Notes: a model not told the origin generated them from the sequence alone. Positions 41,002 through 54,342 are shown, counted from the first letter of the stretch. The stretch: 64,000 nt of DNA from Zizania palustris (GCA_019279435.1 JAAALK010000286.1:25749931-25813930), one strand, 5' to 3'. Numbers and translations are program-made.

Positions 41002-42112
41002 TGATGAGATTAATGTCCTTCCTTTCGGCAGTTGAAGCAGACCACCGGTTTGCCATTCTGGTCCCTTAAGGTGTTGGTCTTTGTGACAGGTGCTAGCGGG
41101 GCCGATGGAGCTGTTGGAGCTGGGCGGGGGTTCCCCGTGCTTGAACCACCGAAGGTGTACTATGGCCTGAAGGCGGGACGAGGGTGCTGTCTCGGTGTAT
41201 GAGGTGGAGGAGTGAAGAGGGGTCTCTACAGGATCCCTTTGTTGTGCTTGAAGGCGATCATCTTCCTCTTCTTAATGTCCAGCCTGTTCTACTCAGTCTC
41301 TTGTATGATGACCTTGTTCACCAACCTCTGGAAGTTGGGGTAGTCCACTGTGTTGATTTGGATGGATAGTTCATCCTTCAGTCCCCTTAGGAACTTGGCT
41401 TAGGGGTCAGCATCAGTGCGAACTACCTCCGGCGCATACCGGGCCAGCCTGTTGAACTCATGGAGGTATTCCGTGACGGACTTGCTCCCTTGCTACAAGT
41501 CACGGAACTCCTGTTGCTTCATGGCAACAATCCAAGCAGGAACGTGGGCGACTCGAAAGGTGGTGGAGAATTCTGCCCAAGTGACTACATGAGCCTCGGG
41601 CTGGGACTCACGGTAGTTGTCCCACCATTCGGTAGTCAGACCTTGGAGTTGGTGGGCTGCGAATGCTACTCGCTCCGCATCGGAGAAAGGGAGGAGGTCC
41701 AATTTGTTCCCAATGGTCCTCAACCAATCCCCTGCCTCCATCGGGTTGGTCGTGCTTGAGAACGTGGGAGGCCTCATGTGTATGAACTCCGAGAGTTGAG
41801 TAGTGGGGGCCGGTGCGACGGCTTGCTCGCGTGGGGTTGACTCTAAGTGGTGTTGTTGCTGTAGATGATTCATCTATGCCTGCTGTCCTTGTATGTGGGC
41901 TTGCTGCTGCTGCATCTGAGCCAACAAAAGTGGTAATGAGCTGGTTCTAGTTGGCCATCATCTCGGCTAGCGTACGAAGGTTGGCGATAGGTGTTCTGGC
42001 CTAATGCTGTCTCATGGTATCCCCATTGGGCACCACACCACTTGGTAGGTTGTGGGTGGCATCTTCCCTGTTGTTGTTGGAGGACTGGTTCTGGTCATTG
42101 GTCATTCTGAAG
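41002..42112 (-). pseudogene. gag: TEK-1 Gag (decayed)
   Basis: The start aligns with TEK-2 Gag (LAEMMAN...NQLIT). The Gag core FIHMRPPTFSSTTNPMEAGD, WLRTIGNKLDLL and WWDNYRESQPEA is open at 41873-41493. Near 41025 the minus strand still encodes a CFNCRKEGH-type knuckle start. In-frame stops occur upstream and downstream of the open part. Confidence 0.8.
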
Positions 42113-42314
42113 GTAATAACATCCCAAGTATATAAGAGAGGACTTAGAAAATTTTTCCCTAGACTAGTTCACAGTTTCTTTATTAAATGTGGTACAAAAT
42201 AGTTCATTACATTTCAGCTCTTATTTTCATCCCATCCATGGCACAAGTCGCTATTGATGGTACCACAATCATGAAAGAAAACCAAACAAGAATCGTAACT
42301 ATCGTCTATCGCAA

Positions 42315-43141
42315 CTACTCGCCATCAGAGGTAGTCTCAATGCTCTCCGCTCCACGATAGTCTAAGGGAATGTTGGGCTCGACAAAGTTTTCTATCATGG
42401 GCTCTGAAGCGATGACCGGTCCTGGAGCAGCGGCGCTAGAAGAGGAAGGTCTGAAGGGCATCGATGGTGGGGTGATCCTCTTAGGCCGAGGGTCAGTCTT
42501 CCTGATAGCCTTCTGCTTGCGGGGATGCAGTGGTGCCAACTCTTCGATGTCCTTATTGAGCTCTTGGATCTCATGCCGGAGCTCTCCATTCTCGGTAACA
42601 CTCTGTTATATCTCAATGACCTTGCGCTGCAGTTCTTCGTTCTCCCGAATCAGGCTGTTCGCCGTGTGACGATAGAAGTCGATAGTATCGTGTTGATTGT
42701 CGGCGTCAAGCACGGCCTCAGTGTGAAGGTTATCCATGGCCTGAAGAAGACGAGTGCTCCTAGCCATGGCAGTGTCATGGTCAGAGAAAATACTAACGTA
42801 GATGTTGCGGTGGGCTCCCGGAGTACGCATCGGTACATAACGGTAGGAGGTGTCTCGGAGCTGAACATCGTAAATCAGCCTCAACTCCGTGAGGGCCTGG
42901 AAAGCAGTGCGTTGACACGCCACCTCAAAGGTTAGGCCTCCAATAGCTGAGATGAAGAAGGGGGGTGTTCTCTAGAGGAACGAATGGCGATGGAGACGTC
43001 AGAAGCGCCTATGAATTCTTCAAGGTAGAATCCATGGAACTAGGGTTCGTGAACAAATCCGAGGAAGGTGACGAGCATCCGAAGCTCCCAGACGAATCCA
43101 TCGGGGTCCCGAAGGTATCCGTGCACGTGGTGACCTGACAT
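42315..43141 (-). pseudogene. TEK-1 orf0 upstream of gag (decayed)
   Basis: It is homologous over its length to the TEK-2 orf0. Shared blocks: VWELRMLVTFLGF, AFQALTELRLIYD, MRTPGAHRNIYVS, ARSTRLLQAMDNLHTEAV (about 42740), ENEELQRK, and a tail LHPRKQKAIRK...PIENF-type ending at 42315. A TAG follows FVHEP near 43045, and a TAA interrupts just after QRKVIEI near 42606. Function unknown; an extra frame named orf0 upstream of gag has been described in some rice gypsy elements. Confidence 0.78.
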
Positions 43142-43404
43142 CTACAAAGAAGAAAAAGTTTAAAGAGTAAGGGAGAGAAGAAAAATATGAAGTAGATTTT
43201 TACGAAATAGATTTTTGTAAAGCTAAATATTGGGCGGGTCTGTTTGGCTTCCTACAGTAAATTCGGCTCCGATACTATCTTTTGACACCCGGAATTAATA
43301 AATGCGAGACTTTATTGAATTTCCAAGGAGTAAATGGCGGCGACGCTCACAGGAAACGAACAGGAGTAAAATGTGGGGAAAGTGAACTCAAGTTTGTCAT
43401 TAAG

Positions 43405-43894
43405 TGAGTTAACCTTGGAAGCTTATGGCTATACTTATTGGAAGACTCGCATGCGAGCCTATCTCATGAACCAAAGCTTAGACATCTTGGATATTTGTAT
43501 TCATGCTACTTTCACAGTGTTGCCTCTTGCTGAGCGCACTACTCCAGATATTGTTGCCCAGCATCAGAACAACAACAAAGCGGTGAATATTTTGTTTTCT
43601 AGTTTAGGTCCCACTGGTTAAGGGGGAGTTTTGGTTTTCTCTGGGATTTGTTTCAGGGGGAGTTTTTGTTCCGTTTGTCCTTACTCTTTTGATATCCTTG
43701 TTGATGATTCTGAGATTGCACTCGTTTTGAGTTTTTTTACTTTTGGTTAACCATAATGACCGCTTCTTGCTTTTGTTCGGCTTTTCGTCATTAGGGTTAA
43801 ACTTTTACTTTATTTTCTTCTTCTCTGTTTTCTTGTGCCTTGTTTTCGTGTTTCCACATGTGTTCGCAGGTACTAAGGAGCTGATGAAGAGAAG
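43405..43894 (+). pseudogene. SIR-2a: Sirevirus remnant, Gag N-terminus fused to 3' region
   Basis: 43405-43620 encodes the first ~75 Gag residues (LEAYGYTYWKTRMRAYLMN; VNILFSSLGPTG). At 43620 it jumps to the 3' non-coding region with GGGGGAG polypurine tracts, homologous to about 52160-52434, and runs into an LTR at 43895. About 7 kb of interior is deleted. There is no PBS or 5' LTR to the left, where TEK-1 LTR sequence is met. Confidence 0.82.
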
Positions 43895-46195
43895 TGTTGA
43901 TAATGCACTCATCAAGGGGGAGATTGAGGAGCCATGGTAAACAGCGTGGGCCTCATGGCTCTAGATGTGATGAGTCATTGTCAACGGTAGTCAAAGAGGA
44001 CTGAAAAGAGAGAGAAGACCTGCTGCGTCTGGACCGCGTGTGACTCAGGTACACGGGTAGCGAGCGACTGTCGGGCAGAGGGGCCGCGAAGTTGGGCTGG
44101 CCCAATCCGGGTACATGGGCTAGGAGCAGCAGAGGATCCACTGGGCTGTTGACCAGGATTGACTCAGGTACACGGGCGGCGAGCGATTGTCGGGCTGAGA
44201 GAGCTGCGGAATCAGGCTGACCCAATCCGGGTACCTGGTGCAAAGTCGGTGGACGCTTTGTCAGTTTTGGCACAAAACTAACAACCGCTGATCTCGAATC
44301 GGACTGTTCAGAGGCGAAGCCGTAGTCGCTACGAAAGCTCCGCTTCCGGATAAGTCATTTGTAAATAGGAGTTTACTATTTTGTCCTTAGGCCCACAGTC
44401 AGTCAGTTGAGTCTGTAAAAATATCCTAAGGGCAGTTTGCTCTTTTCCTTTTATTTCAACGTCTATAAAAAACCCTAAGGGTCTGGTGGAATATTCCTAG
44501 GCTATTGGGCTGCCTATAAATAGGGCCCCAATCCCTAGGGTTAGGTCACCCTTTTCTGAAATCACTTTACTAATCAAGAGTGGGTCACTTTTGTTCATCT
44601 CTCTGTGTGCTACTTCCTGCGACCGCCGCCATCATCTCTTGCGCATGACATTCCTGTTCATCATAAGTAAATCAAACTGCGCTTTTATCTCACAGTTTTC
44701 TGCATGCCTCGATTTGCGTGCATTTGTTTGTTGTTGCTTTATGAGATCGTAGCGGAAACACTTGTTTATTTCCAATATCTTTTTTGTCTACAAGGTTTCT
44801 GTTACCGAGCGTGTTTATTTTACTGCATCTATTATCTTGGTAGCCCCTGTTGTTCAATCGCACAGGCTAGCTGCTCACCAGGGCCTATTGTTTTATCTTC
44901 AGTTTTCGTACAATAGCTGTGTGGATTTTTAGCCTGGCAGCTAGGTTCTGTGAGTCTCTGTTCTTGTGCATATAGGCTGCAGGTAGTCATCATTTCTCCT
45001 ATTTCTGACGTTTTTCTGTGCTGGTACAAGTCTAGAAGCTAGTATTGCAGAAACCAGTTTAATTTTGGTGGCAGGGTCTGATCTGTTATTTCTCTGCACA
45101 ATTGTTTTTGCTTGAGAACTTTGCCAGGTGTAGGCTTCGCAGGTGTGAACATTGTCTGGCTTAGTCTGAATGCTTTTATTTCTTCGGTGTTGGTGTCTGC
45201 GAAGTTGCATGGACTGTCATTCGAAGGGTATACAACATCGGAGTTAACAGTCTTCGGAGAAAATTCAGTGTTGTGTAGTTTCGGACTACCTTCTCCGAAG
45301 CCTCACAAGTAGTGCTGCTTTTTGCCTGGCATCATTTCATTCGTATGGGACCCACTCAGTTTGTGTTTTTGGAGGTTGTGATTCGGAGTCTATTTCTGGG
45401 CTTCGGCTTCGTGTGTGAAAGCTTCAGAGGGCTCCGATTCGAAGTTGATCTGTGATTCGAAGGTCACTACGTCGGTAGTCATACTTCGATCAATCTGGTA
45501 TTGAAGGTTGCGTTGCAGGCTTCGATTTTTCTCTGTTAAGCTTCGAAGTTGATTTTTCTTGTGTTAAGCTTAGTAGCTTCGAAGTGTGCTTTTCAAAGCA
45601 GGCTTCAGTTGCCTCACACTTCGCACCAAAGCATGCTTCGCAGTTTGCTACACTCTTCACCGAACTAGTTTCGATTCCAGCAACCTTCGGCAAGTCCACT
45701 ACATACTTCATTAGCCTTCGACAAAGGACTTCGAATCACACTTCGGCACAACCTTCACAAGCTTCGACTCCATCGGCCTTCGCACTTCAACTTCGAAGCA
45801 TACTTTGACAACTACAGGCTTCAGCACGACTGCTTCAAGGCAGGTTTCGACGTTGCAAGCTTCGTCAAGTACCTTACTGGAGACAAGCTTGAACAGTAAC
45901 CTCTCATCTCCTTTTAACGTACACATGGAGTTTTTGCAATGATGGTTTAGTTTTGAGTATCTTGATCTGCCCATGTTTTAAATGATTTGTTATTCTGCCT
46001 ATTAGCACTGTATTGGTGTTTCTTTTGCTAGGACACCAGTCGTTTCTGGGCTAGATACTTTTAGGCTTTGGCGATCTGTTTACGGTTTGCTGCTAAGTCG
46101 TCCGAGGTGCGTTTGGTGTTGGGAGCAGGCCATTGATTCGAAAGAATTTTTAGGCGCCCATTCACCCCCCTCTGGTCGCTACTTTCGGTCCTACA
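43895..46195 (+). repeat. SIR-2 LTR, left copy (2301 bp)
   Basis: Starts TGTTGATAATGCACTC after the purine run GATGAAGAGAAG and ends GGTCCTACA. TATA at 44515-44522. It shares the end blocks with the other Sirevirus LTRs, but the middle (about 44600-45900) is strongly diverged and it is about 390 bp longer than the right copy. It serves both as 3' LTR of SIR-2a and as 5' LTR position for SIR-2b. Confidence 0.88.
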
Positions 46196-47880
46196 ATGTC
46201 TTCTTCATCAAGCTCAAGCGATGAGGAGATCGTGATAAGAAAGGGGAAGGACAAGGACAATCCGGTGGGCCTCTGCTTCATGGCCTTCGGGGACAGGCCG
46301 AAGAGCCACTCACATCAACGCCGAAGATCCCGCAAGAGCTTTTGCTCAATGGATCTTGGAGATAAGAAAGAGAAGGGCTCCTCTAATGACTCCGACAACG
46401 ACGAAAATGAGAAGGTATCCTCTTACGAACGTGAAATTGTTGATTTACTTGAAAGTAATCGTCAGGAGTTGAAATATCGGGAAAAACTGCTTAGAGGGGC
46501 TAAGAAGAGGATAGATGAACTTGAAAGTGAGCTTGTCGTGGCCAACGACAGAATTGAGAGTCTATCTTCTTCTCCTTGCTTGGGTGATAGCAGTGAGTGC
46601 CCAAAGTGTGAGGTGTTGCTGTGTGACCTGACGACTCTAAAGTCCAGGTACACAGAAAGGGTTGATGAGAGGGACGCTTTGGCCACTGAGCTTGAGAGCG
46701 CTCAGCTGGAGCTAAAAGATGCTCATGACACTGTCATCGTGCCCTGTGCGGATTGCCCATCCCATCTAGCTAGTTTAGCTGAGCTGAAAGCCAAGGGCGA
46801 TGAGCAATTGGGAAATTTGGAGAGGGTTAGAGCTGAGCTGGAGCAGACTAGGCTAGAGCTTGAGACACTGTCAGTTCCACCCACTGTCTGTGAGAACTAC
46901 TTGTCTCTTAGATTGGAGTTGATCAAGCTAAAAGCCAAGAAGTCTGTCCAGGTTGATAGAGAGTGTGAGACCTGCTTATCTCAGGTGGAGGTTCTAGCTT
47001 CCTTGAGAAAGGAGCTAGTTGATGTTCAGAATGAAAACTTTTACCTCTGTCAGATCCTGATTTGGGTGAGTGCCAGAGAGCCACAACTCGGCATGATGAT
47101 CCAGCAGTTTAAGAGGTCGGATGGGTTTGGGGTAGGCTACACCTACACCAAGGCTGACTTTGAGAGTGCCATTAGCTGGGCAGTGGAGTGGAGCATAATG
47201 ACTCCTGAACAGAGATACCCCAAGACTCACTCCACTGAGTCTTTCCACGCTAGTCAGCCCAAGGATGGAGTGTTCCAAGAATAGACCAAATCTCCACCCA
47301 AGAAGCCCATCTGGGTTCCAAAGCCCAAACACCTCCACACTAATCTAGACTCTCTTCCTGGACCCTCTCACACCAAGGAGACTTCACCCAACACCACCAA
47401 ACCCAAGAACCCCAAGCCTCAACCACATCCCAAGAAGCCCACCTATCACTGTGAGTATTGTTAGAGAGACGGGCATCTTGCGGAGTTTTGCTTCAGGAGG
47501 AAGCGGGTTGAGAGAGCAGAGAGAGCTCGTGGTGGCCAGGAGCAGTTCTACTAGCAGGGTGGTAGACTGAGAGTTCCTCGACGTGGGGAGAAGCTAGAGG
47601 CCAGGTCGCGTCGTGTAGGTGGTGGTAGAGGGGACGACTTTCATGCCCGTGCTCTGGTGGGTGGTGTTCGCTCCGGCAGAGCTCCAGGTCATTTTGGATA
47701 CGACTCAAGACCTCGTGGCCAAGACTTTAGGCAGAACCGAGGACCGCGCTTTGAGCCGTGTTTTGGTCCAAACTCATATGATGATTTTTGCTTTCCGTCT
47801 TTTGAGCAGATGGCTCGACACTAGTTTACTTCTTTTGCTAAACCTGGTGCCGGACCATTTGCTCCCCCTTACAACCACTG
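46196..47880 (+). pseudogene. gag: SIR-2b Gag, 5' truncated and decayed
   Basis: Sequence begins directly after the LTR in the Ser-rich stretch that is residue ~355 of SIR-1 Gag, so PBS, leader and about 350 codons are missing. The coiled-coil part is open for 362 codons to a TAG at 47282-47284. The second knuckle region follows (HLAEFCFRRKRVERA) with TAG replacing a Gln codon near 47462 and others beyond. It ends CACTGATTGTGCAGGA, the same gag/pol junction as SIR-1. Confidence 0.85.
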
Positions 47881-47883
47881 ATT

Positions 47884-50800
47884 GTGCAGGATCGGGGACT
47901 CGAGGACGTTTGGATCATGGACTCAGGATGCTCTCGCCACATGACGGGATATCGCAGAGTGTTCTCCAGTCTCTCTCCCCTGAGCTCCAAGGAATACATC
48001 ACCTTCGGGAACAATGGTCAAGGGAAGGTACACGACACTGGCTCAATTCGTATCTCTGACCATTTCTCTTTGAAGAACATTGCTTTGTTTGGAAATTTGA
48101 ACTTCAATTTGATTTTAGTTTCGCAACTTCTTGAGGATGGTTTGGAGGTTCGTTTTAAGAAGGGCAGTTCTTCTGTGATTGATTTTAGAGGGTCTTTGAT
48201 TTGCCAGATCTTACCTTTCGGTAGGGTTTTTCGGATTGACTTCTCTAGTTCTTTTGGCCCTTCTCGATGTTTGATTGCTTGATCCTCCTTTGAGCTCTAG
48301 AAGTGGCATAGGAGGTTGGGTCATTTGAGTTTTGATCTGCTAGTCAGGTTGAGCTCTACGGACCTCATCCAAGGATTGACCAAGCTTAAAATAGAGAATG
48401 ATCTAGTTTGCCATCCCTGTCGTCACGGGAAAATGGTTGCTGCTTCTCACTCACCCGTGACTCAGGTGATGACTTCATACTCGGGAGAGCTATTACACAT
48501 GGACACTGTTGGTCCATCTCGGGTACGCTCAGTCGGTGGGAAGTGGTACGCGCTTGTGATTGTTGACGATTTTTCTTGATTCTCGTGGGTTTTCTTCTTG
48601 GAGTCTAAGGATAAGACTTTTCATTTTGTTCATGACCTGATTTTGAAGCTGAAGAATGAGAACAATGGTCGGATGCGAGCGATTCACTTTGACAACGGCT
48701 CTGAGTTCAAGAACTCTCAGTTCGTCAGCTTCTGTAGTGATCACGGTCTTGATCATCAGTTTTTTGCTCCTTACACTCCTGACAGAACGGCGTTGTGGAA
48801 CGAAAGAACCGCACACTAGTCGAGATGGCCAGAACGATGCTCGATGAGCACAGGACTCCTAGGCGTTTTGGGTTGTAGCCATGAACACGACTTGCTATCT
48901 GGCCAACTGCATTTTTCTTAGAGCTTACCTAGGTAAGACATCATATGAGTTGCGGTTTGGCAGACAATCCAAGATGAGCCACTTCCGAGTGTTTGGCTGC
49001 AAGTGCTTTGTGCTCAAGAAGGGAGGGCATTTGGACAAGTTTGAGTCTCGTTGCTGGGATGGAGTTTTTCTTGGCTATGATTTACATTCTCGAGGCTTCC
49101 GTGTTTGGAACCTCGACTCCCAGCAGCTTGTCGAGACTTGCGAGGTTTCATTTGATGAGTCCTTGCCTTCTTTGACTACTTCTTTTGAGCTGTCTAGAGA
49201 TGGTGAGCTCGGAGAGTCCATCTTTGAGGAAGATGATGACACTCCAGCTGTTGATGAGGGTGGGCCATCTGCACAGTCTACAGAACCCACACCTTCTGAG
49301 ACTTCGACTGATGACGAGGGTGGACCTCTGATCACTTCTTCCACTTCGATCGAGCCCCCTTAGTCGAGTCTAGAGGTGCCAGCTGCTGACTCCGGTGAGG
49401 TGACTTCAGATCACCAGGGATCCCAAGTAGTTCAGCGTGATCACCCCTCAGAGCTCATCATCGATGATCTTTTTGAGAGAACTTTGTGCTCTTCTGTTAA
49501 CTCGCTTGCTGTGTTTGCTGAATATGCTTTTGTTGCATCTTTTGAGCCCAGAGATGTTTCTCATGCTCTTTCTGATTCGAATTGGATTAATGCTATGCAA
49601 TAAGAGCTTTAAAATTTTGTCCGCAATCGGGTTTGGACACTGGTTGAGCTGCCACCTGGATGCAACCCCATAGGCACCAAGTGGGTGTTCAAAAACAAGC
49701 AAGGTGAAGATGGGGTTGTGGTGCGCAAGAAAGCTTGACTAGTTGCCCAGGGTTTTTGCCAGAAGGAGGGTATTGACTTTGAAGAGAGTTTTGTCCCTGT
49801 TGCCTGTCTTGAGTCCATTCACATTCTGTTTGCTTTTGCTGCTTCGAAGGGTTTTAAGCTTTTTCAAATGGATGTCAAGAGTGCTTTTCCGAACGGGTAC
49901 ATAGAGGGGGAGGTTTATGTTAGGCAGCCCCCGGTTTTGAGAACCCTAAGTTTCCTCGACTTGTTTTTAATCTGCAAAAAGCTTTATACGGTCTTAAGGA
50001 AGTCCCCAGGTCTTGGTATGAACAGTTGAAGCAGTTTTTGTTGTGGAAGGGCTTTGTGATGGGTTCTGTGGATAAAACTCTTTTCTTGCTGAGAGATGCC
50101 TCAGATTTCTTGGTTGCTCAGATTTATGTGGACAATATCATTTTTGGTGGTACTACTGATGCTCTTATGTCCAAGTTTTCTGAGCAGATGCACAGTGAGT
50201 TTGAGATGAGCCTCATGTGTGAGCTCAAGTATTTCCTAGGGCCTCAGATCAAGCAGACCAAGGACGACATCTTCATCCAATAGGATAAGTACACCCAGGA
50301 CATGTTGAAGAAATTTGACTTTGGTGGAGAGTTGAAGCCTCAGATGACCCCAATGGGTACATCTGGGGGGCTAGACAAGGACGAGAGCGGCGTCAAGGTC
50401 AATGAGGGAGAGTTTCGAGGGATGATCGGTTCGCTGCTGTACTTGACGGCGACTAGGCCAGACATACAATTTGTCGTAGGACTGTGTGCGCGCTTTCAGT
50501 CTTCACCACGCGCGTCTCACCGGCAGGCTGTCAAGCGCATTTTCAGTTATCTTACCTATGCGCCCGATCTAGGTCTCTTTTATTCAGCATCATCATCTCT
50601 TGATTTATCTGGCTTTTTGGACGCTGACTTTGGTGGGTGCCGGTTGGATCGCAAGTCGACTTCCAGTACTTGCCAGTTTCTCGGTTCATCTCTGGTCTCA
50701 TGGTCTTCTTGAAAGCAATCTGGGGTTGCTCTTTCGACCACTGAGGCTGAGTATGTAGCTGCTGCTAGCTGCTGCTCACAGTTAGTTTGGATGATTTCCA

Positions 50801-51076
50801 CGTTGCGAGACTTTAGGTTGTTCTTTCCTACCAGAGTTCCTCTGTTTTGTTATAGCACCAGTGCGATTAGTGTAGGGAAAAACCCTTGTCTTCATTCAAA
50901 AACCAAACACATTGATGTGAGCTTTCACTTTCTAAGGGATCAATATGAGAAATGTGTCATTGACCTTTTTCATGTTGATACCCATCATCAGTTGGCTGAC
51001 ATTTTTCACCAAACCACTAGATTAGTCTACCTTTGAGCGTTTACGAGGGGATTTGGGTGTTGTGTATCCTTTTTAG
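47884..51076 (+). pseudogene. pol: SIR-2b Pol (decayed)
   Basis: Same domain order as SIR-1: protease WIMDSGCSRHMTG, GAG-pre-integrase, integrase with FDNGSEFKNSQF, RT, RNase H, ending VVYPF-like. There are stops at about 48282, 48579 and 49361, frameshifts around 48780 and 49940, and others. The RT active site reads YVDN instead of YVDD (near 50128), so it was catalytically lost as well. The polypeptide ends at a TAG at 51074-51076. Confidence 0.88.
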
Positions 51077-52434
51077 GATATTTTGAGTCAGTTTTCCTTC
51101 TTCTTTACTCTTTTCTTGAGTATTTTTGCGTGTGTTCATATCATGCATATTCACATATCACACTTTGAGCCTACTTCTGTTATATGATTGATCTGCTTTA
51201 CTTATTCTAGTTGGTACATGCTTTTGATTACTTGTCAATGATCATGTTTTGCTTCAGTTCACTTGATATGTTTGATATCTGTCATATGCATGGCTTTTAT
51301 GCTTTAAAGTTGAAAAATGATCACCATTGCTTCTGGTAACTAGCATGTGTAGGCTGAATGCTTTTGCTATCTTTTACATGCCTAGTAGCTAGTTCCTTAA
51401 TTAGATGCAGATATGCAACTTGGACATCTTTATTCTTTAACATTGAAATGTGCTATAAAAATGATAAAAATAAAAAATGAATGCAAAATCCATGCCTTTT
51501 ATGCTTGATTTGAAAAGATCCAGGTGGGTTTGCTTTGTCGCATTGCATTGTTCTGGACTGGTTACCATAGCACTTTTGTATGAACTAGGACAGTGCAGTG
51601 TATGCCAAGACCAATGTCTTAAGCTTCTGATGGTCCAGTTCTGGCCTAGGCTTGACTTGGTTGGTTAGCATAAGGTTTGACATGCAAATAACCCCTGGCA
51701 AAACTGTAAAAGGAAAAAGAAAAAGCCTGAAAAATTAAAAAGATAACAAGTTTGCTGAAGCACTTTGTTTTGGACATTGCTTATCTTGGTAGATATCAGT
51801 TAGCTTTTGCATCTCATGCTTTACCTTTCTTGTCAACTAGAAAATGTGGTGATGCTTTTGTTTGCAAAAATTGAAAAATGTGTGCTAATGACTCTCTTTA
51901 GATATCATCTATTGCACTGATCATGCCATGTGTCTTAGACAGTATGTCTTTTGCTATACCTGCTAGATATTGTAACTGCAGTCAATCATATCTGAGAAGC
52001 ATGATTTCTTTACTCCACCTGCATCCCAGTTGCATTCATTGCATATTTTGAGGGGGAGTTGCATTTTAGGGAGAGTTTGTGTCTCTTTTGAGGGCATTCA
52101 GTCTCGCTTGATGAGTCCAATTGTCAACAAGGGGGAGAAATTTTGGGAGAAGAGTTTAAGGGGGCATTTTTGGCTTTCTCTGGGATTTGTTTCAGGGTGA
52201 GTTTTTGTCCCGTTTGTCCTTACTTTTTGGATATCCTTGTTGATAATTCTGAGATTGCACTCGTTTTTTGAGTCCTTACTTTTGGTTAACCATAATGACC
52301 GCTTTCTAGGTTTTGTTAGGCTTTTGGTCATTAGGGTTAAACTTCTATTTTATTTTCTTCTTCTTTGTTTTCTTGTGTTTTGTTTTCGTTTTTCCACATG
52401 TGCTCGCAGGTACTTGAGAGCTGATGAATAGAAG
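51077..52434 (+). other. SIR-2b non-coding 3' region
   Basis: It is homologous to 6743-8093 of SIR-1, with GGGGGAG tracts near 52050, 52130 and 52160 and the purine run GATGAATAGAAG before the LTR. No conserved ORF. Confidence 0.75.
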
Positions 52435-54342
52435 TGTTGACAATGCACTCATCAAGGGGGAGATTGAGGAGCCATGCTGCAGAGCGTGGGCCTCATGGCT
52501 CCAGATGTAATGAGTCATTGTCAACGGAAGTCAAAGAGGACTGATGAGGAAGAGAAGACCTGCTGTGTCTGGGCCGCATGTGACTCAGGTACACGGGCAG
52601 CGAGTGACTGTCGGGCAGAGGGGCCGCGAAGTCGGGCTGGCCCAATCCGGGTACATGGGCTAGGAGCAGCAGAGGATCCAATGGGCTGTTGACCAGGATT
52701 GACTCAGGTACACGGGTGGCGAGCGATTGCCGGGCTGAGAGAGCTGTGAAATCGGGTCGGCCCAATCGGGTCGGCGCAAAACTGACAACCACTGATCTCG
52801 GATCGGACCATTCTGAGGCGAAGCCATAGTCGCTACGAAAGCTCTGCTTCAGGATAAGTCATCTGTAATTAGGTGTTTACTATTTTGTCCTTAGGACCAC
52901 AGTCAGTCAGTCAAGTCTGTAAAAATATCCTAAGGGCAGTTTGGTCTTTTCCATTTTATTTCAGCGTCTGTAAAAAGACCCTAAGGGTCTTTTGGTATTT
53001 TCCTAGGCTATTGGGCTGCCTATAAATAGGGCCCCAATCCCTAGGGTTAGGGTTACCCTTTCTAAAATCACTTTTCTAATAAAAAAGATTGGGTCCTTTT
53101 TCATTGTTTCCCCTGTGTGCGCCGCCAACAAGTTTGTGTTCCTGTTCATCTCGAGTTTTGTTGTTTCCCTTCGATCGATTGTCTAGAAATACTCCATCCA
53201 GGTTCTGATTTCTCTGCGCTGTTCTCAAATCATCACGCTATGAAGTAATTCCCTGGTTGCCTTGTTTTGCGTGCACAACTTGCTTAATTTTTGCGACGAT
53301 TTTTCCGTCGTTTTGATCCTACGGTTTGTCTTCGTTGCATCTAGTCTTATGCTACAGGAAAATAGCTCTTTAGCTTCTAGCTAGCGTATGCAGCTACTAA
53401 TTTTCTGACTAGGCTTTCTTGTTTCACGTGCTTAGCCTTAGACTTCTATCTGTCGTGTGTCAGGCTATTCTGATCTTGGCTATACAGCTAAGTTTTCTAT
53501 TGATTTTTTCCGAGCATGGCGTTCTGATCGAGAAGGGAAAGGAGCTCGCACGTTTCTTGAAGCTTTGTGCTTGGCCAGATCTTTCTGCTCTTTGTTCCCT
53601 TTCGAAGTATCTGTTTGAAGTTCAGTCAGTAGGTCCCACAACGCAGCATACTCAGCAGGTTTTCGCAAAGGTTCGAACTCTGCTGTTAGTGTTTGTTCGA
53701 AGCCATTTAGCGAAGTGTGCTCCGGAGGTACTTCACCGTCTACGGTCTTCGGTTTTGTTTTCGTCCGAAGCTTGTCTCCCTATTGGTTGCGCTCGAAGTG
53801 TGCTGCAGAGTGGTTCTTGTTGCCTGACGACATTTCTGTTGTGTGGGTCGCGCTACAGTGTTAGCTTTTCTGAAGTGCACGGTTCGAAGTTTACCCTTCG
53901 GCCACGGACCTGTGCATTTCGAAGCAGGCTTCGGTAGCTACACACTTCGCTCTACGTACAGCACGGGCTTCAACGACTACAGCCTTCGCACGAGGACTTT
54001 GAACAGGCTTCATCAAGTACTGAACAGGAGACAAATCTTGAACAGTAAGATTCCTTGTTTTACGTGCACTCATGTTAAATCTGTGTGATGATCTATTTTC
54101 GTGAAACTTGATTCGTCCATGTTTTAAATTCTTTATTAATCTGCCTTTAAGCACTATGGTGGTGTCTTTTCGATTAGGACACCGGCCGTTTTTAGGCTAG
54201 ATTATTTTAAGTACATGTGATCTGTTTTGCTTCGGTGGTTTGTTTGTCGAGGTGCATTGGGTGTTGGGAGAAGGCCATTGATTCGAAAGAATTTTTATAG
54301 GCGCCCATTCACCCCCCTCTGGTCGCTACTTTCGGTCATACA
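52435..54342 (+). repeat. SIR-2 LTR, right copy (1908 bp)
   Basis: Starts TGTTGACAATGCACTC and ends GGTCATACA (one base change from GGTCCTACA). TATA at 53021-53028. TTCGAA and related motifs occur at about 53600-53930. It is followed immediately by minus-strand Sirevirus pol (SIR-4). Confidence 0.9.

Larger units (their letters stand above)
38060..43400 (-). mobile_element. TEK-1: Tekay/Del-type chromovirus, truncated (minus)
   Basis: Order on the minus strand: LTR remnant (43277 to about 43400), PBS-like TAGTATCGGAGCC (43263-43275), orf0, gag, protease, RT, RNase H, integrase. The left end stops within the integrase C-terminal part, so the chromodomain region, polypurine tract and 3' LTR are missing. 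The sequence is rich in stops, and its PBS has G-to-A/C-to-T changes relative to TEK-2. This is an old truncated copy. Confidence 0.85.
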
